Below are positions 1 through 11,907 of a stretch of DNA of 64,000 nt, one piece after another. The notes below the pieces were generated by a model. That model saw only the letters and a list, made by a program, of their open reading frames with translations. It was not told where the DNA came from and searched no databases. The DNA is taken from contig OX596342.1 in NCBI GenBank assembly GCA_951394405.1, positions 744,001 to 808,000 of the forward strand, given 5' to 3'. This stretch comes from Coprinellus micaceus (lineage: Eukaryota; Basidiomycota; Agaricomycetes; Agaricales; Psathyrellaceae). A program made the position numbers and the translations under genes. Every line of letters starts with the position of its first letter. Positions within the stretch are counted from its first letter, which is position 1.

Positions 1-973
1 CCGAACCAAGGAAACAACCCGAATCCCAGGACCTGGTGGGACTTCCCTAACTTTGACCTCAGGGTCAACTATACCGGGCTTATAGGAGGACCTGATGGCG
101 CCATGGCCGACAGGGTAAATGATTCGTTGAGGGTGTACCTGGGGCTAATGAAGAATCTCGACGACGTGTTTTTGAACACGGAGCCTGTCTCCCTGTTTCC
201 GGGAACGAATATGTTGAGCGTTGCAAACCTCATGCTTCGCCAGCGCTTGGCTGCACCAAGGTTGGCCACACTAGGGTTCGAGGTGAGTGCGCCCATAAAC
301 ATCCGCAATGTTTTCGGGACTGAGGTTTGCACGCACTTCGTCCTCTCAGACCCGGCAGAACTCCTTGGTTTCCCGAGTCGTCCAGACGATTCCGAATCCG
401 TTCACTGGTCCCGCAACCGACCCGAACATATCGACCTTGGGATTCACACTGCAAAATGTCATCAACGAATGGTTGATTCTCCAGGACTACCGTAGCAAGT
501 CGGCGATTTCGGGACTCACCGCGCTTGGAGGTCTCGGTTCATTCCTGAGTACGATGCTTGCCATGCTACTAGGTACATCTTTGGTTCGAGCTGTTTATGG
601 TGCGTCACATTTCTGTCCATGTGTGTGAAGGCGGTCGAGGGTTCTGACTCGGGTTCCATTTCACCCATCCTTTCCAGGTGCGAAACCATACAGTCCCTTT
701 GGGTTCTTGCATAACCTCGGGAGACTGAAGCAGAATATGGTTAGGGAATGCGACAAGGCATATCCTGCACTTAGAGCTGAGATCGAGAACCTCGAAGCAA
801 GGCCGGGGATAGTTGCATATCTGTTTAACACCCTCATCGACTTCGAAACGCTTGGGTATGGGACCAAGGAGGCGAACCCATCTGTGACGAACGGAGCTAC
901 CCCTTCAAAGGAGCATGGTCACGGCAGAGGCGCTTCGGAGACCGACGCTTTGATGCATTGTGCGAGTCCTTGA
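1..973 (+). CDS. Multi-pass membrane protein, copy 1 (5'-truncated by window edge)
   Basis: This is the 3' part of a gene whose first exons lie before the window. Exons are 1-282, 350-599 and 678-973 (stop TGA), with introns of 67 and 78 nt. The encoded segment runs WWDFPNFDLRVNYTG, then an exposed loop, then TIPNPF, LQDYRSKSAISGL and the last hydrophobic stretch (GLGSFLSTMLAMLLGTSLV), and ends in a soluble tail with YLFNTLID. It aligns exon for exon with the complete gene at 2724-4982, so the two are tandem duplicates. The family appears to be an uncharacterised Agaricomycete membrane protein with a large loop before the last membrane segment; no function is recognised. The tail is shorter than in copy 2 (it ends MHCASP). 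Family membership is sure because of the paralogue; function is unknown. Confidence 0.8.
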
Positions 974-2723
974 TCTTCCCTGGGTGGGAGCCACGTCATA
1001 TGATGTTCCCCTTCGCCGCGTGTTTTTTCCGCTCTGCCGACATCTAAACATGCAAAATGTATCTTTTCAGGATCACTATCGAGTCCACCGAAAGTTTATC
1101 ATGAGCGTATAGGGGGTTTGAATTCATAGGATAACACATCTGCGACTCGGAAAATAAGCGCCCACCAACGACAGGATCTGAAAACGCAGAGGGGGACAGG
1201 GAAAGTGGGGCTTCTCCAAACAAGAACCACGATATCCCGCGTCCTCGGTCCTCGTCGGGGCTGACGTGAGTTCACCTTATCGGTATCTCGACGTCCGAGC
1301 ATTATTCGACCCGCCGCGAGGGCCTTCGACAACCATATGTGGCCAGACGTCCTGCCCCCATGGCACGACCATCTTTGTTTTCCGCCGAGTCCACCTCGGT
1401 GCATGCCAGGGGCCGAGCGGTCAAAGGTCACATCAGGCCGTAGGCTTGGGTGATATAGGGACATGAGCGTGTCCCAGCGTCACTCGCTCAACAGGGTATA
1501 TGTGTCGGCAGCACTTGCACGCCGTCTCGAAAGGCGCGTCGCGTCGGTCTCCCTCGACTGGAGTGGAACCCCAACGATTGGCTGCCCAGAGAATCCAGAG
1601 CAATTTTGCGATGTGCCAATTCCGTAGACGGGGAATGGGCTGCCGGGTTCAGTTGAAGGGTTGTGGCTTCGAGGTGCTGAAGTAGACGAATACAAACTGG
1701 GATGGTTTGAATAGGCCAGCCGCCCCTGTTCAGTTGAATTCCAGCTCCGCTCGGGAATAGCCGAGTGACGACAATGTTGAATGTGGGCGTTTGGGCGATC
1801 CTTTTCGAATTCTCAAAGCTCTTCCCAAGTCTCATGTGTCCTGAATTCCCAAAGCAACAACCCGGACTACCTTCCACCGGCCGAATTCATCTCTAGGAGA
1901 TCGATCCCAGAGGAAAAACCTTACTCCTCATAGATTGCGTCCAGAGTCGAATCCTGCGGCTCTGAGAGTATTTCTCCGCCGCTTGCAAGCGATACCCCTC
2001 GGGTCCTAGCTTCCCGGTTAGGCGCTAGATGGAATCTGGATTCTTTTAGAATTGTCACCGTGTGGCGTTCTCTCCTTGTCTCGTCAACCGGGCACCCTCC
2101 CAAAATGTCTGGGCACAGATTCGTGAGTGGATATGGTGTCTAATGTTCAAGCAGGGAGCTGACAAGGGGGGTAGCCTTGTTGCGAGTGGCAGCTTACACC
2201 TTCATAGCCTGAAATCGACCGCTCTGGGCGCCCTCGACCAGTGAAACGTCTTCCCAGACTTTCCGATTCCAAATGAGTGCAGGTCGACCACGAGTGAAGG
2301 AAATGAACAGCCAACTGCGGGTACGACAGCCAAGGGAGGCACGTTGCGCCGGTCTTTCGGGTTCTAGTGACGTTGAGCGCCCGGAGGCTGCGTGGGTCGC
2401 TCGAGAGCGTTGTAAATGAAGGGCCAAATGCACCGAGCACTATTATGTATAAATTGCACTTGCAGCCCTGGTCAGCAGGGTAGATAAGGTAAACATGCCG
2501 TCCCAGCATTTCGGATCCCGGGAGGTGCTAAGCGCCCAACAGGACCAATCACAACTTGGCGGATGTTGAATCTGCACCTGCGAGGTTCCAAGACGCAACG
2601 AGGCCAATTGAATGAAAGACATCTTGAATTCAGTTCAGCCGTAGTGCGCAAATCCCCGTGCCTCTCAGGTCGTTCCTCCTTGCCTCTTCCTTGGGCTTCC
2701 TCGAATCTTCGACGGGCATCGCC
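974..2723. other. Intergenic region between the two membrane-protein copies
   Basis: No convincing coding exon was found; the open frames here lack partners or domain sense. An AATAAGCGCCC element lies at 1153-1163 and an AAGCGCCC at 2530-2537. The latter is 187 bp before the next start codon and is followed by a CCAAT-like ACCAATCAC. Confidence 0.5.
2530..2537 (+). promoter_or_regulatory. AAGCGCCC element upstream of membrane-protein gene
   Basis: Copy of an octamer that recurs upstream of several accessory genes in this window. It lies 187 bp before the ATG at 2724. Role inferred only from position and recurrence. Confidence 0.3.
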
Positions 2724-4982
2724 ATGGCGGAAACACGAGTTCAAGAAAACATCAACAACGCAGACCACCAGGTCGACGCAAGGGCGAGCGCACCACGAGT
2801 TGACACCGACGATGGATGGATCCCCCAGATCTTTCTCAATGAGGGTCTGCGCCTGCTCTTCCTTCGTATCGTTGTCGCCTCATCACTCCTGACTACCGCA
2901 TTTATGATTTATGCGACTGTTTCTCTGGGAAAATTTGGCAAGTCTAAGCCTACCTTGAAGTGGTCGGTTCCGGCCGTTGTGTTGACCGTGGTGACCACTA
3001 CACATCATATTGCGACGTACGCACTTTCTTATGATTCCATGCCTCTGCCTCTGCTGAACCGTGCATTTTTGGTGCCGCTAGCGCGTTCGGACCGCACTCC
3101 CCATTGCCTGCGTGGGTCGACATTTGTTTGACCGTCCTCGAGTCTATGTGTGCGTGTGCTGGCTTCGGCATCCCCGTCGTGTCCCCTAATGCACATTCAT
3201 AGGCTGCTTTGCTGCTATCGGATACCTTACCTACTTCTCCAATCTACTAGGCGCACAATGGTTCCCATCGTATGGGTTGGTGGCCTTGGTAGGGCTTTGG
3301 ATTCTCTCCTTCGGCATCGTTATTCTGGCATTCTTGAAAGTCTTTCACTTGATCAGCCCACGCGAAACGTCCCTTGATCAGCAAACGATAGACGTGGCCC
3401 GTACACAGAAGACTCCTTGGTGGAAGTATCCGGCTCATAACCTGTTTGGGAGGCGGATGTGGGGCCGGAACGTTCCGTGAGTGCGATCTAAGCCAATCTT
3501 ATGCATATCAATATCTGATACACGTTATGGAATCAGTGGAGAGTCGAGGTGGCTCTCCCGCCTCCGAGGGCTCTTCGCATTGGTGGCAGTGTGCGGCCTT
3601 GTCGCCTTTGGCCTATACCAAACAATCGTAATGCCAATCGCAGAGTTGGGGAAAATACCCCACCGCGCGTACAGAATTGCCGGGATTGACTACACCACTT
3701 CCATGGATGTTGTAAAGAGTGAGGCGCAGTATAGTGTCCTCCTCGTAAGTCAACCCAACACTGTATCAAGCAGCTGAATATTGACCCGGGACGATAGGTG
3801 TGGGCCCGCCATCCGGGCGCTACGACCAACCTGACCAGCGCTGTAACCGCAATTGCTCGCTGGAGACAACGAGGCCCCGGGCCAATCCAGTTGCAACAAC
3901 CCATCGCCTGTCGTGTCGTCAGAGTTGGCAATACTGTGCTTGGTACGCTCGATCGAGGCACGTGGGATGTTGCCGTCGCGTTGTGCCCCCCGACTCCGAA
4001 TCAACAAGACGGAAATCTGCTCAATGATAGTCCGTGGTGGGACTTCCCAAACTTTGACCTCATAGTCAACTACACTGGACTTCTGGGAAGTGGTGGCGTA
4101 GCTTCATCCGATCGGATTTCTGATACACTAAGGGTGTATTTAGGGTTGACGAGTAAGCTTGATAGGGTTTTTGTGAATACGGAGCCCGTATCACTGTTCC
4201 CTGGGACGCATATGCTGAGCGTCGCGAACCTCGTGCTCATTCAGGGCCTTGACCCGACGCAGTTGGGTACGTTTGGCTTTGAAGTAAGCGCTCATAGTCC
4301 TTCAGCAATTTCTGGTGAACTGACGGCCGCGTTTGTTTCTCACATCTAGTCATACGAGAATTTCTTGGTGGCCTCGGTTGTACAGACAATTCCAAATCCG
4401 TATATCAGCCCACCGGCCGGCCTCAACGTAGCTACGTTGGGCTTCACCCTACAAAACATCCAGGGCGGTTGGACGGTACTGCAAGACTACCGCAGCAAGT
4501 CGGTGCTTTCAGGATTGTCGGCGCTTGGAGGTCTCGGATCGCTTTTGAGCACGATCCTTGCCGTGCTCCTAGGAACTTCTTTGGTGCAGGCCATTCTCCG
4601 TGCGTTTTCTTTTTATGACCGATGATAAGTCGGCTGACCTTCCTGCACACCCCATCCAGGCGCCAAACCGAATAGTCCGTTCGGGGTCCTGCACAACAGC
4701 GACAGCCTCGAGAAAGAGAGAGCCAAACAGTATCCCGCACTCAACAACGATATCGTCAAGGAGAGAGGAAAGGGGGGGATAGTCGCCTACCTGTTCAACA
4801 CCCTCATCGACGGCGAATCGGAGAACAGGAACGCATCCCCGACGGGCAAAGCGGCCGGTTCACCGAGCGGACACAATCACGACGAAGAAAGTCGAGGAAG
4901 TGAGGAAGGCGGGTCGGGGAGGGGTCAAGTAGTCTCAGAGACCGAAGGTTCAACTGAGGTACCATCGAACAAGGTGCAGTAA
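2724..4982 (+). CDS. Multi-pass membrane protein, copy 2 (633 aa)
   Basis: Seven exons join in frame: 2724-3016, 3082-3149, 3203-3476, 3537-3744, 3798-4283, 4350-4599 and 4660-4982. All introns are GT-AG, 53-66 nt. I chose the ATG in GCCATGGCG, which gives MAETRVQ. Hydrophobic segments suggest six membrane passes: LRLLFLRIVVASSLL, WSVPAVVLTVV, ICLTVLESMCCFAAIGYL, LVALVGLWILSFGIVILA, LFALVAVCGLVAFGL and, after a loop of about 240 residues, LGSLLSTILAVLLGTSLV. The motif LQDYRSKSVLSGLSALGG just before the last pass is typical of a large Agaricomycete family of unknown function, as far as I recall. The C-terminus is hydrophilic (Ser/Glu/Gly-rich). A tandem paralogue lies directly upstream. Exon chaining is solid; function is unknown. 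Confidence 0.85.
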
Positions 4983-5708
4983 TCTATCAAGTTGGTCTTC
5001 CCGTTCTCTCTTCTCGGCTCGCACATAGTCGCAATTTGTTTAGAGTTTTAATGCCTTGATTACTTCAAACCCCTTCGCACAAGAAATAGTTATTCATTTA
5101 AACCACAATACAACACACTTGCCAGTCGGAAAATAAGCGCCCGTCGTTCAATCTTGCACGTGATTCGAAACTTTCTTGAAGGATACCACCATCCAAGTAT
5201 CAGCCCGACGCGGTAAGGGGATAAACGGATATGGGAATTAAAAGCTTGGGAGAGAGCAAGATCCCTAGATGGACGCCAACCATTAGGCTTACCGCCATCG
5301 TCGGTCCCTTCTTATGTGCTATCCACCGCCCTAGCGTTTACATATTGCTATATGTACTACGGAGAACTAGTTCCAAATATTACTTAGGGCTGAACGTATT
5401 TCACGGTCCCAGGCGAGAAGGGTGTACGGGCATTCTCGCATCCCCCCTAAAACGTGGTCGCAAGTCGCCTCGTAACATAACATCAAAACCCGAATCCCCT
5501 GGGTTTGTACATCAGCGCTTCCTCGTATGGCGGATAGTACACAAGCTTACGTTCAACACTTCGTACAACGAGAGATGTCGAACTGACCTGAGGTAGAAGC
5601 GGTAGTCAGAATATATTACATTCTTTCTTATTCAGAGCTTACACTTGATTTTTGAAAGTGAAATTGACCAGGAGCCTCCCAATCCCACTTTCCCGCACAC
5701 ATCGCGTC
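4983..5708. other. Intergenic, downstream of membrane-protein copy 2
   Basis: No gene supported. GTCGGAAAATAAGCGCCC near 5125-5142 matches the sequence downstream of copy 1 (about 1145-1163), a remnant of the tandem duplication. The 121-residue open frame at 5231 has no recognisable protein character. Confidence 0.45.
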
Positions 5709-7989
5709 CTACGAGACATGAAGAGATGAGTATGGGATCTGCCATTGAACATGGTTCGCTCGCACCAGTTTCAGCTGCAGGGTCGTCTCAATGACGTTTT
5801 CTGCGAACCGTAAATTCGAAGCCGTTGTCCCAGTGTATTGGAGCCCACGGTAGAGAGGTGGCCCCGATCCTTTGGGCCACCTATGCTCGGTCCGTAGAAG
5901 TACCAAGTAGGCCGGCCGCTGCACAGTCCCAGCTAATACGAAGCGCGGCGCCTTGCTGGAGGGATGAACAGAGATTCGGGTTTCGCTGCCAAAATTCGGG
6001 TGTCCTGGATTTGCTTGAATGGCGAGGGCAAAATGTCGGGGCCAATGGCTGAATATGTATTGGTACACAGATGATTCTCTGCCTGTTGGTGGTCGAAACG
6101 CCAACCCAGCGGTATGATCGGTACCACGTCCCCTGAGAAGGATAGCGATCCCAAGGAGTAGAATATCCGTATGGTGAGAAGCGGCGAATAGCGTAGAATG
6201 GTGTTCTTGTAGATGGGTGAGAAGACCTGGTTCGAATGTAGACCTCCCTTCTCTGACTACGATTGCATCCAGGGTACGTATAATTACCTCAACGCCAGCC
6301 TCTGTTAGGGATATGCTGTGAAGATGGAGATGGTAGATGACGCTGGCGATAGCACGCGTTGGTTGTTGGCGCATGGAACCTTCCTCGAAGAACTGACGGT
6401 CGATGTGAAAGTAGGTCATTGCAACCTTGTGGTAGTCTTCCGCATGGGTCGACCGTAGATAACTGATGACCCCGTCGAGCTCCCTTGTGAGGAGGTTTAT
6501 ATCTCCCCTGATCAATCGTAAGAATATCTTCCAGTGGCGATATCCGTAGGCCGTTGGGTACCGTGAGGACAAACGTTTGTGGACAGTCCTCGGGGCCGTC
6601 AGCGAGATACACCAGTAGAGAAAACGTCGATGGTGTGTGGGGTTGGCGAAGAAGCGCCTTGAACGGCTTTCGGTGCAGAGGAAGTCGCGGAGGGATGTAT
6701 GCCAGATGGTGATGGGAGTATGGTCGTCGCCTGGAACCAGGAACCTGCACGATCGTATGTAGGTTGATAAGTACAGCCACGACGTGAAACGACTCAATCT
6801 TAAGCAAATCCGCGAGGTCAACGACGGACAAGGGCTCAAACGCCAAGGCGATTGATGACACGATGTCGGAGAAAAAGGGGAGGTGGTCGGCGCGCTCCAG
6901 GACCCTAGCATAGAGGTTGTCGAATTCCGGGTTCATGCTGAGAGCGAGGGGAAGCCGGGTGATGGGACTCAGTCCATCTTCGCTGGACCTGTCAAAGAGA
7001 AATCTGAGGATGGTCATCGAGAAGATAAAAGATCCTCCGATGCGCTCAACCAGCTTGCGCTTTTCCTCTGGTGAGGGCCACGCGTCCCCACACCCGGAGA
7101 ACGTCCGGCTGCGCTTCTGGATGGAGAGTCCCGCCTCAAGCGCTGCGGAAATGTCGGCGTCGGAGGTGTGATCGACGAGGTCGAGTAATTTGACCTGTGT
7201 TGAAGAGTGGAGCCGCTGGTGGATGTGGTCTTCGACTCGGCTGGTGGTCAGGAATCGAAGAGGGATATGTGGTTTCCTGTCGAAGAATTCGATCATGTGC
7301 GCGACAATGCCGGACACTTCTTCGTGGTCCTCGCATTCGTCGAATCCGTCAATCACGACAAGAAAAGGGCCATTGCGTAAGGGTGCGGCCAAACGGTCCC
7401 ACTTGACAGCGTCGATTGGGTCATAAACGAGGTGCTGCAGCTGGGCGCTCAACGACGTGGTGTCGCTAAGTAGGGCCGAGTTCGCCCTCACGGCTTTTTC
7501 GATGATAGGTGTTGTTGCTGGAATTGAAGCCGCGATTTGGCTTGCTGTGGTGAGGGCAAAGCCCTGGATCCTGCTTCTATTACCAGAGCCCCGAAAGAAG
7601 AAGCCTGCCCCCAATCGGCCCATTTCGGCGAAGTCTTCTGATATTTCTTGAGCAATGGCGGACTTGCCGCATCCTGCGAAGCCGAAGACCCACATGATAT
7701 GAGGGTTGCTGAGGAAGAGGTTGCTATCTGCCCACGAGCGTATCCTTTTGAGGACGGTTTGCCTGGTCCCGGGGAAGCATTTCGAGTCTGGCGGCGAAGT
7801 CCTGCGATTGCGTGTGTGGGATGCATCGAGGACGGGGTTCAGAATAGTAGGAAGGCCTGCATAAGTATGGGGCAGTGAGACGGGGCTCTTCATATAAATT
7901 GACCGAACTGGGGCGTTACCTGAGCCATCGGCCTTTTGAAGGGTGTTTAGGTGGAGCTGGCCGATATGGCAATGCTGGCCCCTGGGCAT
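5709..7989 (-). CDS. NACHT-domain NTPase with apparent frameshift
   Basis: Fungal STAND-type NTPase of the kind linked to non-self recognition and programmed cell death in filamentous fungi. Reading on the minus strand: a short exon near 7989-7920, a 63-nt intron (7919-7857), then a long coding stretch. It holds a Walker A motif (GFAGCGKSAIAQ, near 7690-7655), Walker B (FLVVIDGFDEC, near 7360-7328), the helical region after NACHT and then DDHTPITIWHTSLRDFL, a block typical of basidiomycete NACHT proteins. The reading frame changes at 6731-6744, where a heptamer is repeated in tandem (CTGGAAC CAGGAAC on +). Removing one unit would restore VQVPGDDH, so the break looks like a 7-bp duplication. 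Stop at 5709. No WD40 or ankyrin repeats follow. The true start is uncertain and could lie upstream of 7989. Confidence 0.7.
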
Positions 7990-9551
7990 TTGTGAAGAAT
8001 TCTATTCTCGGCCCGCCCGCATAGCTTGAGACCGGAGTGCTGTTGCTGTTCATGAGTGGCCACAGAATGTGAGGAAGAGGGTATATACTTGAGGAAGATG
8101 GCGGGGTGACGATAAGTAGTCGACACGCCTTTGAAACCTGTGATAATCATCAGATGTTTGGACAACCGCCGATATGTATGGCCTTGAGATGGGCTCACAT
8201 TCCTGGTCAGAAACTCAGAATCGCACCAGACTGATGACCTGCCGACGTAGATCTGATTAACCACTGGCAGAGAATAAGTATCTAGATATATCAGACAAAT
8301 TTCAAGGCTGGAAGATTGACCAACTGACCCTGGAAGCACGCCACTCTGAAGATAAGAGCCGTCGTTGAACTTGAACGACCCCGCAGTGATAGGTTCGAAC
8401 CAGGGCACCGTCGCCCTCGGCAACCTGAACCTTAGCTCGCCTGTCCCGCCCGCCCCGTAATCGTCAGTCGTTCAGATATATTGGGCAACCTATACTCTCT
8501 TTTGACACTTTGAGAGTGGAGCGAGATAAGCCTGAGCTTCAGGTCAGACCACTGACCCGGAACCAAACCTGGCCAGAAATGCACACATTCTGCGTCTTTC
8601 GCGTCCGATTGCTAGAGGGGCCAAGCTAGGCCAAGGGCACTCAGCACCTTTCCTCCGTTACATATTTTCATGGATGCACTGCGAGCCCTAGGTTTGCACT
8701 TTTTGAGCATCTGACGACGCTTCTGGCACCTCGCCTTTTGATGAGGGGATTCTGCTCGGCTCCTCGTGTGTGGTGTCAGGTTCCTGTAGTCTCGTCCCCC
8801 ATCCATTTTCGGAAGTTACTACCTCGTGTGGTTTAAAATATCGCTCCTGTAATGCAACGAGTGCTTCCTAAGAATCCCAGGTGGGGTGCTAAGATGAGCA
8901 GCCGCGTGGATAAGTAAGGAGGTAGTTGCCAGAACGCCTCGAGCACGAGAGGAGCATACACGAATCCGGAGGCGAACGACTGAAGAGATGAGAAAGCCAC
9001 GGCACGCGTCTATCCGGAAGAGCGTGGCCTCAAAGTCACCAGATGAGCCCCTCCACTATGATTGCGAGGAGGCGATCCCTGTAGCGACTTCATTATCTGC
9101 GGGCACAACGTGGCTTTATCATCGCTATCATCATGCCTGAACAACACCGATGACTACCCTTGGCTACCATTGAATACCCACCTTCAGGGCGCACATCAAA
9201 GATGACCCAAGTACACCTTTGCCTTCCAGGAAGATATATTTAGCATGTCAGCGTGTGTTCCGAATTCACTAAAAGCAGACTCACCGATTGTCTAAGTGCT
9301 AGTCGCTGGGTGGAATGAAACGTGTTGAATGATATCGCAGAAATCGATATCCCGGTGTGATAAGGTTCGACGTAAGTTCGCCGTCGCCGAACAATGTATA
9401 CCACGCAAGAGGAGGGTATAAAGGTCTCGCACACCGCGGTAGGCGATCCCTTACAGCTGGTCCTGTCACGCGACCCTAGGCCTCTCCCTCCACACATTCG
9501 TCTAGTCAGCATCCCAAATTCCATACCCACCCCGCGATTTCCGAGTCCAAC
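7990..9551. other. Intergenic; may hold 5' exons of the NACHT gene and the promoter of the next gene
   Basis: Minus-strand frames between 7990 and 8423 could hold upstream exons of the NACHT gene, but I could not chain them in frame. The right end is the promoter of the 9552 gene. It includes a block at 9211-9244 (GTACACCTTTGCC ... AAGATATATTTAGC) that is repeated at 13261-13292 upstream of the paralogue. Confidence 0.4.
9417..9469 (+). promoter_or_regulatory. Core promoter of Lys-rich secreted protein A
   Basis: TATAAAG at 9417-9423 is followed about 31 bp later by CAGCTGGTCCTGTCAC at 9454-9469. The same pair, at nearly the same spacing, precedes both other paralogues (13388-13440 and 20564-20512). 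The 16-mer therefore probably sits at or near the transcription start; that position is inferred. Confidence 0.55.
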
Positions 9552-10874
9552 ATGAAGCAATCCAGTCTCCTCAAATCATCCCTCGTCGCGACCGCACTGG
9601 CCCTCCACGCACACGCCTACCTCGATGTTGAGGAAGGCGCATTCAACGTTCGGCACATCCACATGGTCGAGCGTGGGGTGGATGGCGAAATCGGTAGGAG
9701 GTCGTCCCACTGACCCAATCGTCTTATACTCATCTTCCCAACAGTCGGACGAGCATTTGGAAATACATACGAAATCGTCAAGCGTGATTCCAACGACCTC
9801 GGTACGTTCATACACACCCATCTCCTCACACAAAAGCTCACTCAAATCAAACCCAGAGGCCAGAGGCGACTGTACGACCATCCTCGCATGCGGGACCCCA
9901 GGCGGGTGCGCCATGATGGCTGGGCAACGCTACTGCAAAGGCAAGTCCTGGGAGAAGAGCTTCCAGGAAGCCGTCAGCCAAACCGGTGCGAACGGCGTCA
10001 CTGGCCTCAAGATGATGGCAGAGGGCATAGGTCGTGGGCCCGTCGGTATGGTCGTGAACATGGCGAAATCCACCGCCAAGGCTATTATCGACGCGAAGAA
10101 GGAGACGGAGGCGTCGAAGGCGGCTGCAGCGAAGAGGGCAGAGAAGCAGAAGGGTGCGAACAGGAGGGGACCTCCAAAGAAGGCCGCTCCGAAGAAGGGT
10201 GTAAGTAAGCCTAAGAAGGCGGCACCAAGGAAGGCCCCTTCGAGCAAGGGTGCGAACGGGAGGGGTCCCAAGAAGGCTGCTCCCAAGAAAGGCGTGTCGA
10301 AGCCCAAGAAGGCGGCACCAAGGAAGGCACCCGCTAGAAAGGGCGCCAACAGTCGAGGACCACCCAAGAAGGCCGCTCCCAGAAAATCGTCGCCTCAGAA
10401 GAAGGCTGGACCCAGGAAGGCTGGACCCAAGGCGAAAGGCCCTGCTCCCAAGAGGACTCCTGCTCCCAAGAAAGCTCCCGCTCCCAAGAGGCCGTCCGCC
10501 CCCAAGCCCAAACCCGCTGCTCCCAAGGCTAAGGTCCCCGCACCAAAGAAGACCAAGCGCGACTTGGAAGGAGAGAATGTCATCGAGATCGTGAACAAGC
10601 GTGACTTCGAAGTCGTCGAGCGTGACGAGGGTATGAACTTCAGTGAGTGGCCTTCCATTTATTGTCTGCACTTATCGTACTCAACGCAAAAACCCACCCA
10701 GTTCGGCGGTCAGAGTACTCCATCTTCGGGGTTGTCGCCAGGGACGAGGATGGTTCGATCGGTGAGTCTTCCGCTGTTCTACCCTTGGTCGTGCGGAGCG
10801 GGTTGCTGAGGGTAAATTCGCATGCAGTCGCCAGGGAATGCGAGATATACAACGGAAACGCATCCTGTGTGTAG
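9552..10874 (+). CDS. Secreted lysine-rich Kex2-processed protein A (363 aa)
   Basis: Five exons join in frame: 9552-9693, 9745-9801, 9857-10642, 10702-10761 and 10828-10874. The N-terminus is a signal peptide (MKQSSLLK...LALHAHA, cut near residue 22), then [17 protein letters not shown]. Residues 60-61 are a Kex2-type KR. A four-Cys block follows ([22 protein letters not shown]), then a Gly-rich helix-like stretch with IGRGPVGM. A basic region of about 180 residues is rich in KKAAPKK/KPKKAAPRK and contains repeats of roughly 32 residues beginning KGAN. Dibasic sites at 300-301 and 314-315 precede an acidic tail ([13 protein letters not shown] ... CEIYNGNASC). No family name is recognised. 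Two full paralogues are at 13539 and 20414. Composition recalls histone H1 tails, but the signal peptide and dibasic sites point to secretion. Confidence 0.85.
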
Positions 10875-11907
10875 ATGAGTGTCCGTGCGCGTCGCATTGA
10901 ATACGAACCCCTTTTCAACGGAACCGTAGCACTGAAGGAGTACGGTCTGTTTGAGGCTTTGAGAAAATGGGTGCGTTGGCGTCACAGGTGGGGCGAGCAG
11001 AGATGCAAGGGGGAAAGGAGTCGAGATCCTCCGCATGATGCTTCCCATGGGACTAGCCGTTTAATACCGAGTCCTTGCAAGACGAAGTAGAGGAGGGCCG
11101 GGGCCACGAATAGGGGTGGCATGCACAGAAAGAAGCGCGAATAGATGGGGGACGTGCTTGGTGCGAAGAAGGCAAGAAAAGCCGTTGGGGAGCGAAGCAA
11201 CAACGGAAGTGTTTCTTCCGTTGTGAGAGAAGGGATGGGCAGTGTCCTTCTCGACTTGGGAGGTGGGTGCGTAGTCGGACGACGACGAAGTGGCGAGCTG
11301 AGGATCCACGCTTTATGATTGAAATTGTGAGGCCCTTCCGGGGACGGTGTGCGAGCTAGCGCTAAAAATGATGCCCGAGGCCCCCTCCGCGCATTTTCGT
11401 CGCATCTACTTGAAAGTGAGCCCCTACCGGCACCGTTGAGCTTCTCGGAGGCCCCAAGAATCCTGAAGAGGGCCATCACCCTCCGTGGCCGTATAGTCCA
11501 AGCTTTTGTCTCCAGCTTCGAGAGTCTTGGGTGGTGGAGATTAGAAAGAGGACTTAGAGCGCTTTGACACCCCACGGCGCGTCTCGGGTGTTGCCGGTCG
11601 GGGGTTGAAAGGCAATGGCAGATAGGGGCTTCAGTGGCGGCGGCAGGGCAGTTCCTTTCAACTCGACATCCAAGCTTGATCGAAGCATGAGAGGCCTGCA
11701 CCATGCACTCCTCGTCTATGTGGGCGCCTAAAGGCTCCTACTATGTTTTAAGAAGATCCCTAGCTCTCAAAAAATGCCTCAAAGCTCCTAGATCTCGAAG
11801 CGCCTGGGATGCGTTTCAGACATCCCCTGTACTATGTACCGAGTCCTTGGAGGACCGAACCCTTCGATAGCCAAATAGATGTCCAGTCGAGCGGTGGGTG
11901 CCTGACA
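10875..11907. other. Intergenic after gene A
   Basis: The first 60 bp resemble the 3' flank of paralogue C (TATTGAATA and CAACGGAAC shared). A 240-residue minus frame at 10982-11704 is open but has no recognisable protein character, so I do not call a gene. Confidence 0.4.

Noticed and set aside
8385..8415. tRNA-like T-loop (GGTTCGAACC)
   Set aside because: No complementary T-stem, anticodon arm or acceptor stem can be drawn around it. The TTCGAA motifs in the F-box 3' flanks fail in the same way.
7947..8423. Minus-strand frame as N-terminal exon of the NACHT gene
   Set aside because: Protein character is weak and I could not join it in phase to the NACHT exons; FFTNAQ in another frame looked tempting but also failed on phase.
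10982..11704. 240-residue minus-strand open frame with a hydrophobic end
   Set aside because: No domain, odd composition, no partner exons and overlap with a region holding repeat fragments; long chance frames are common at this GC content.
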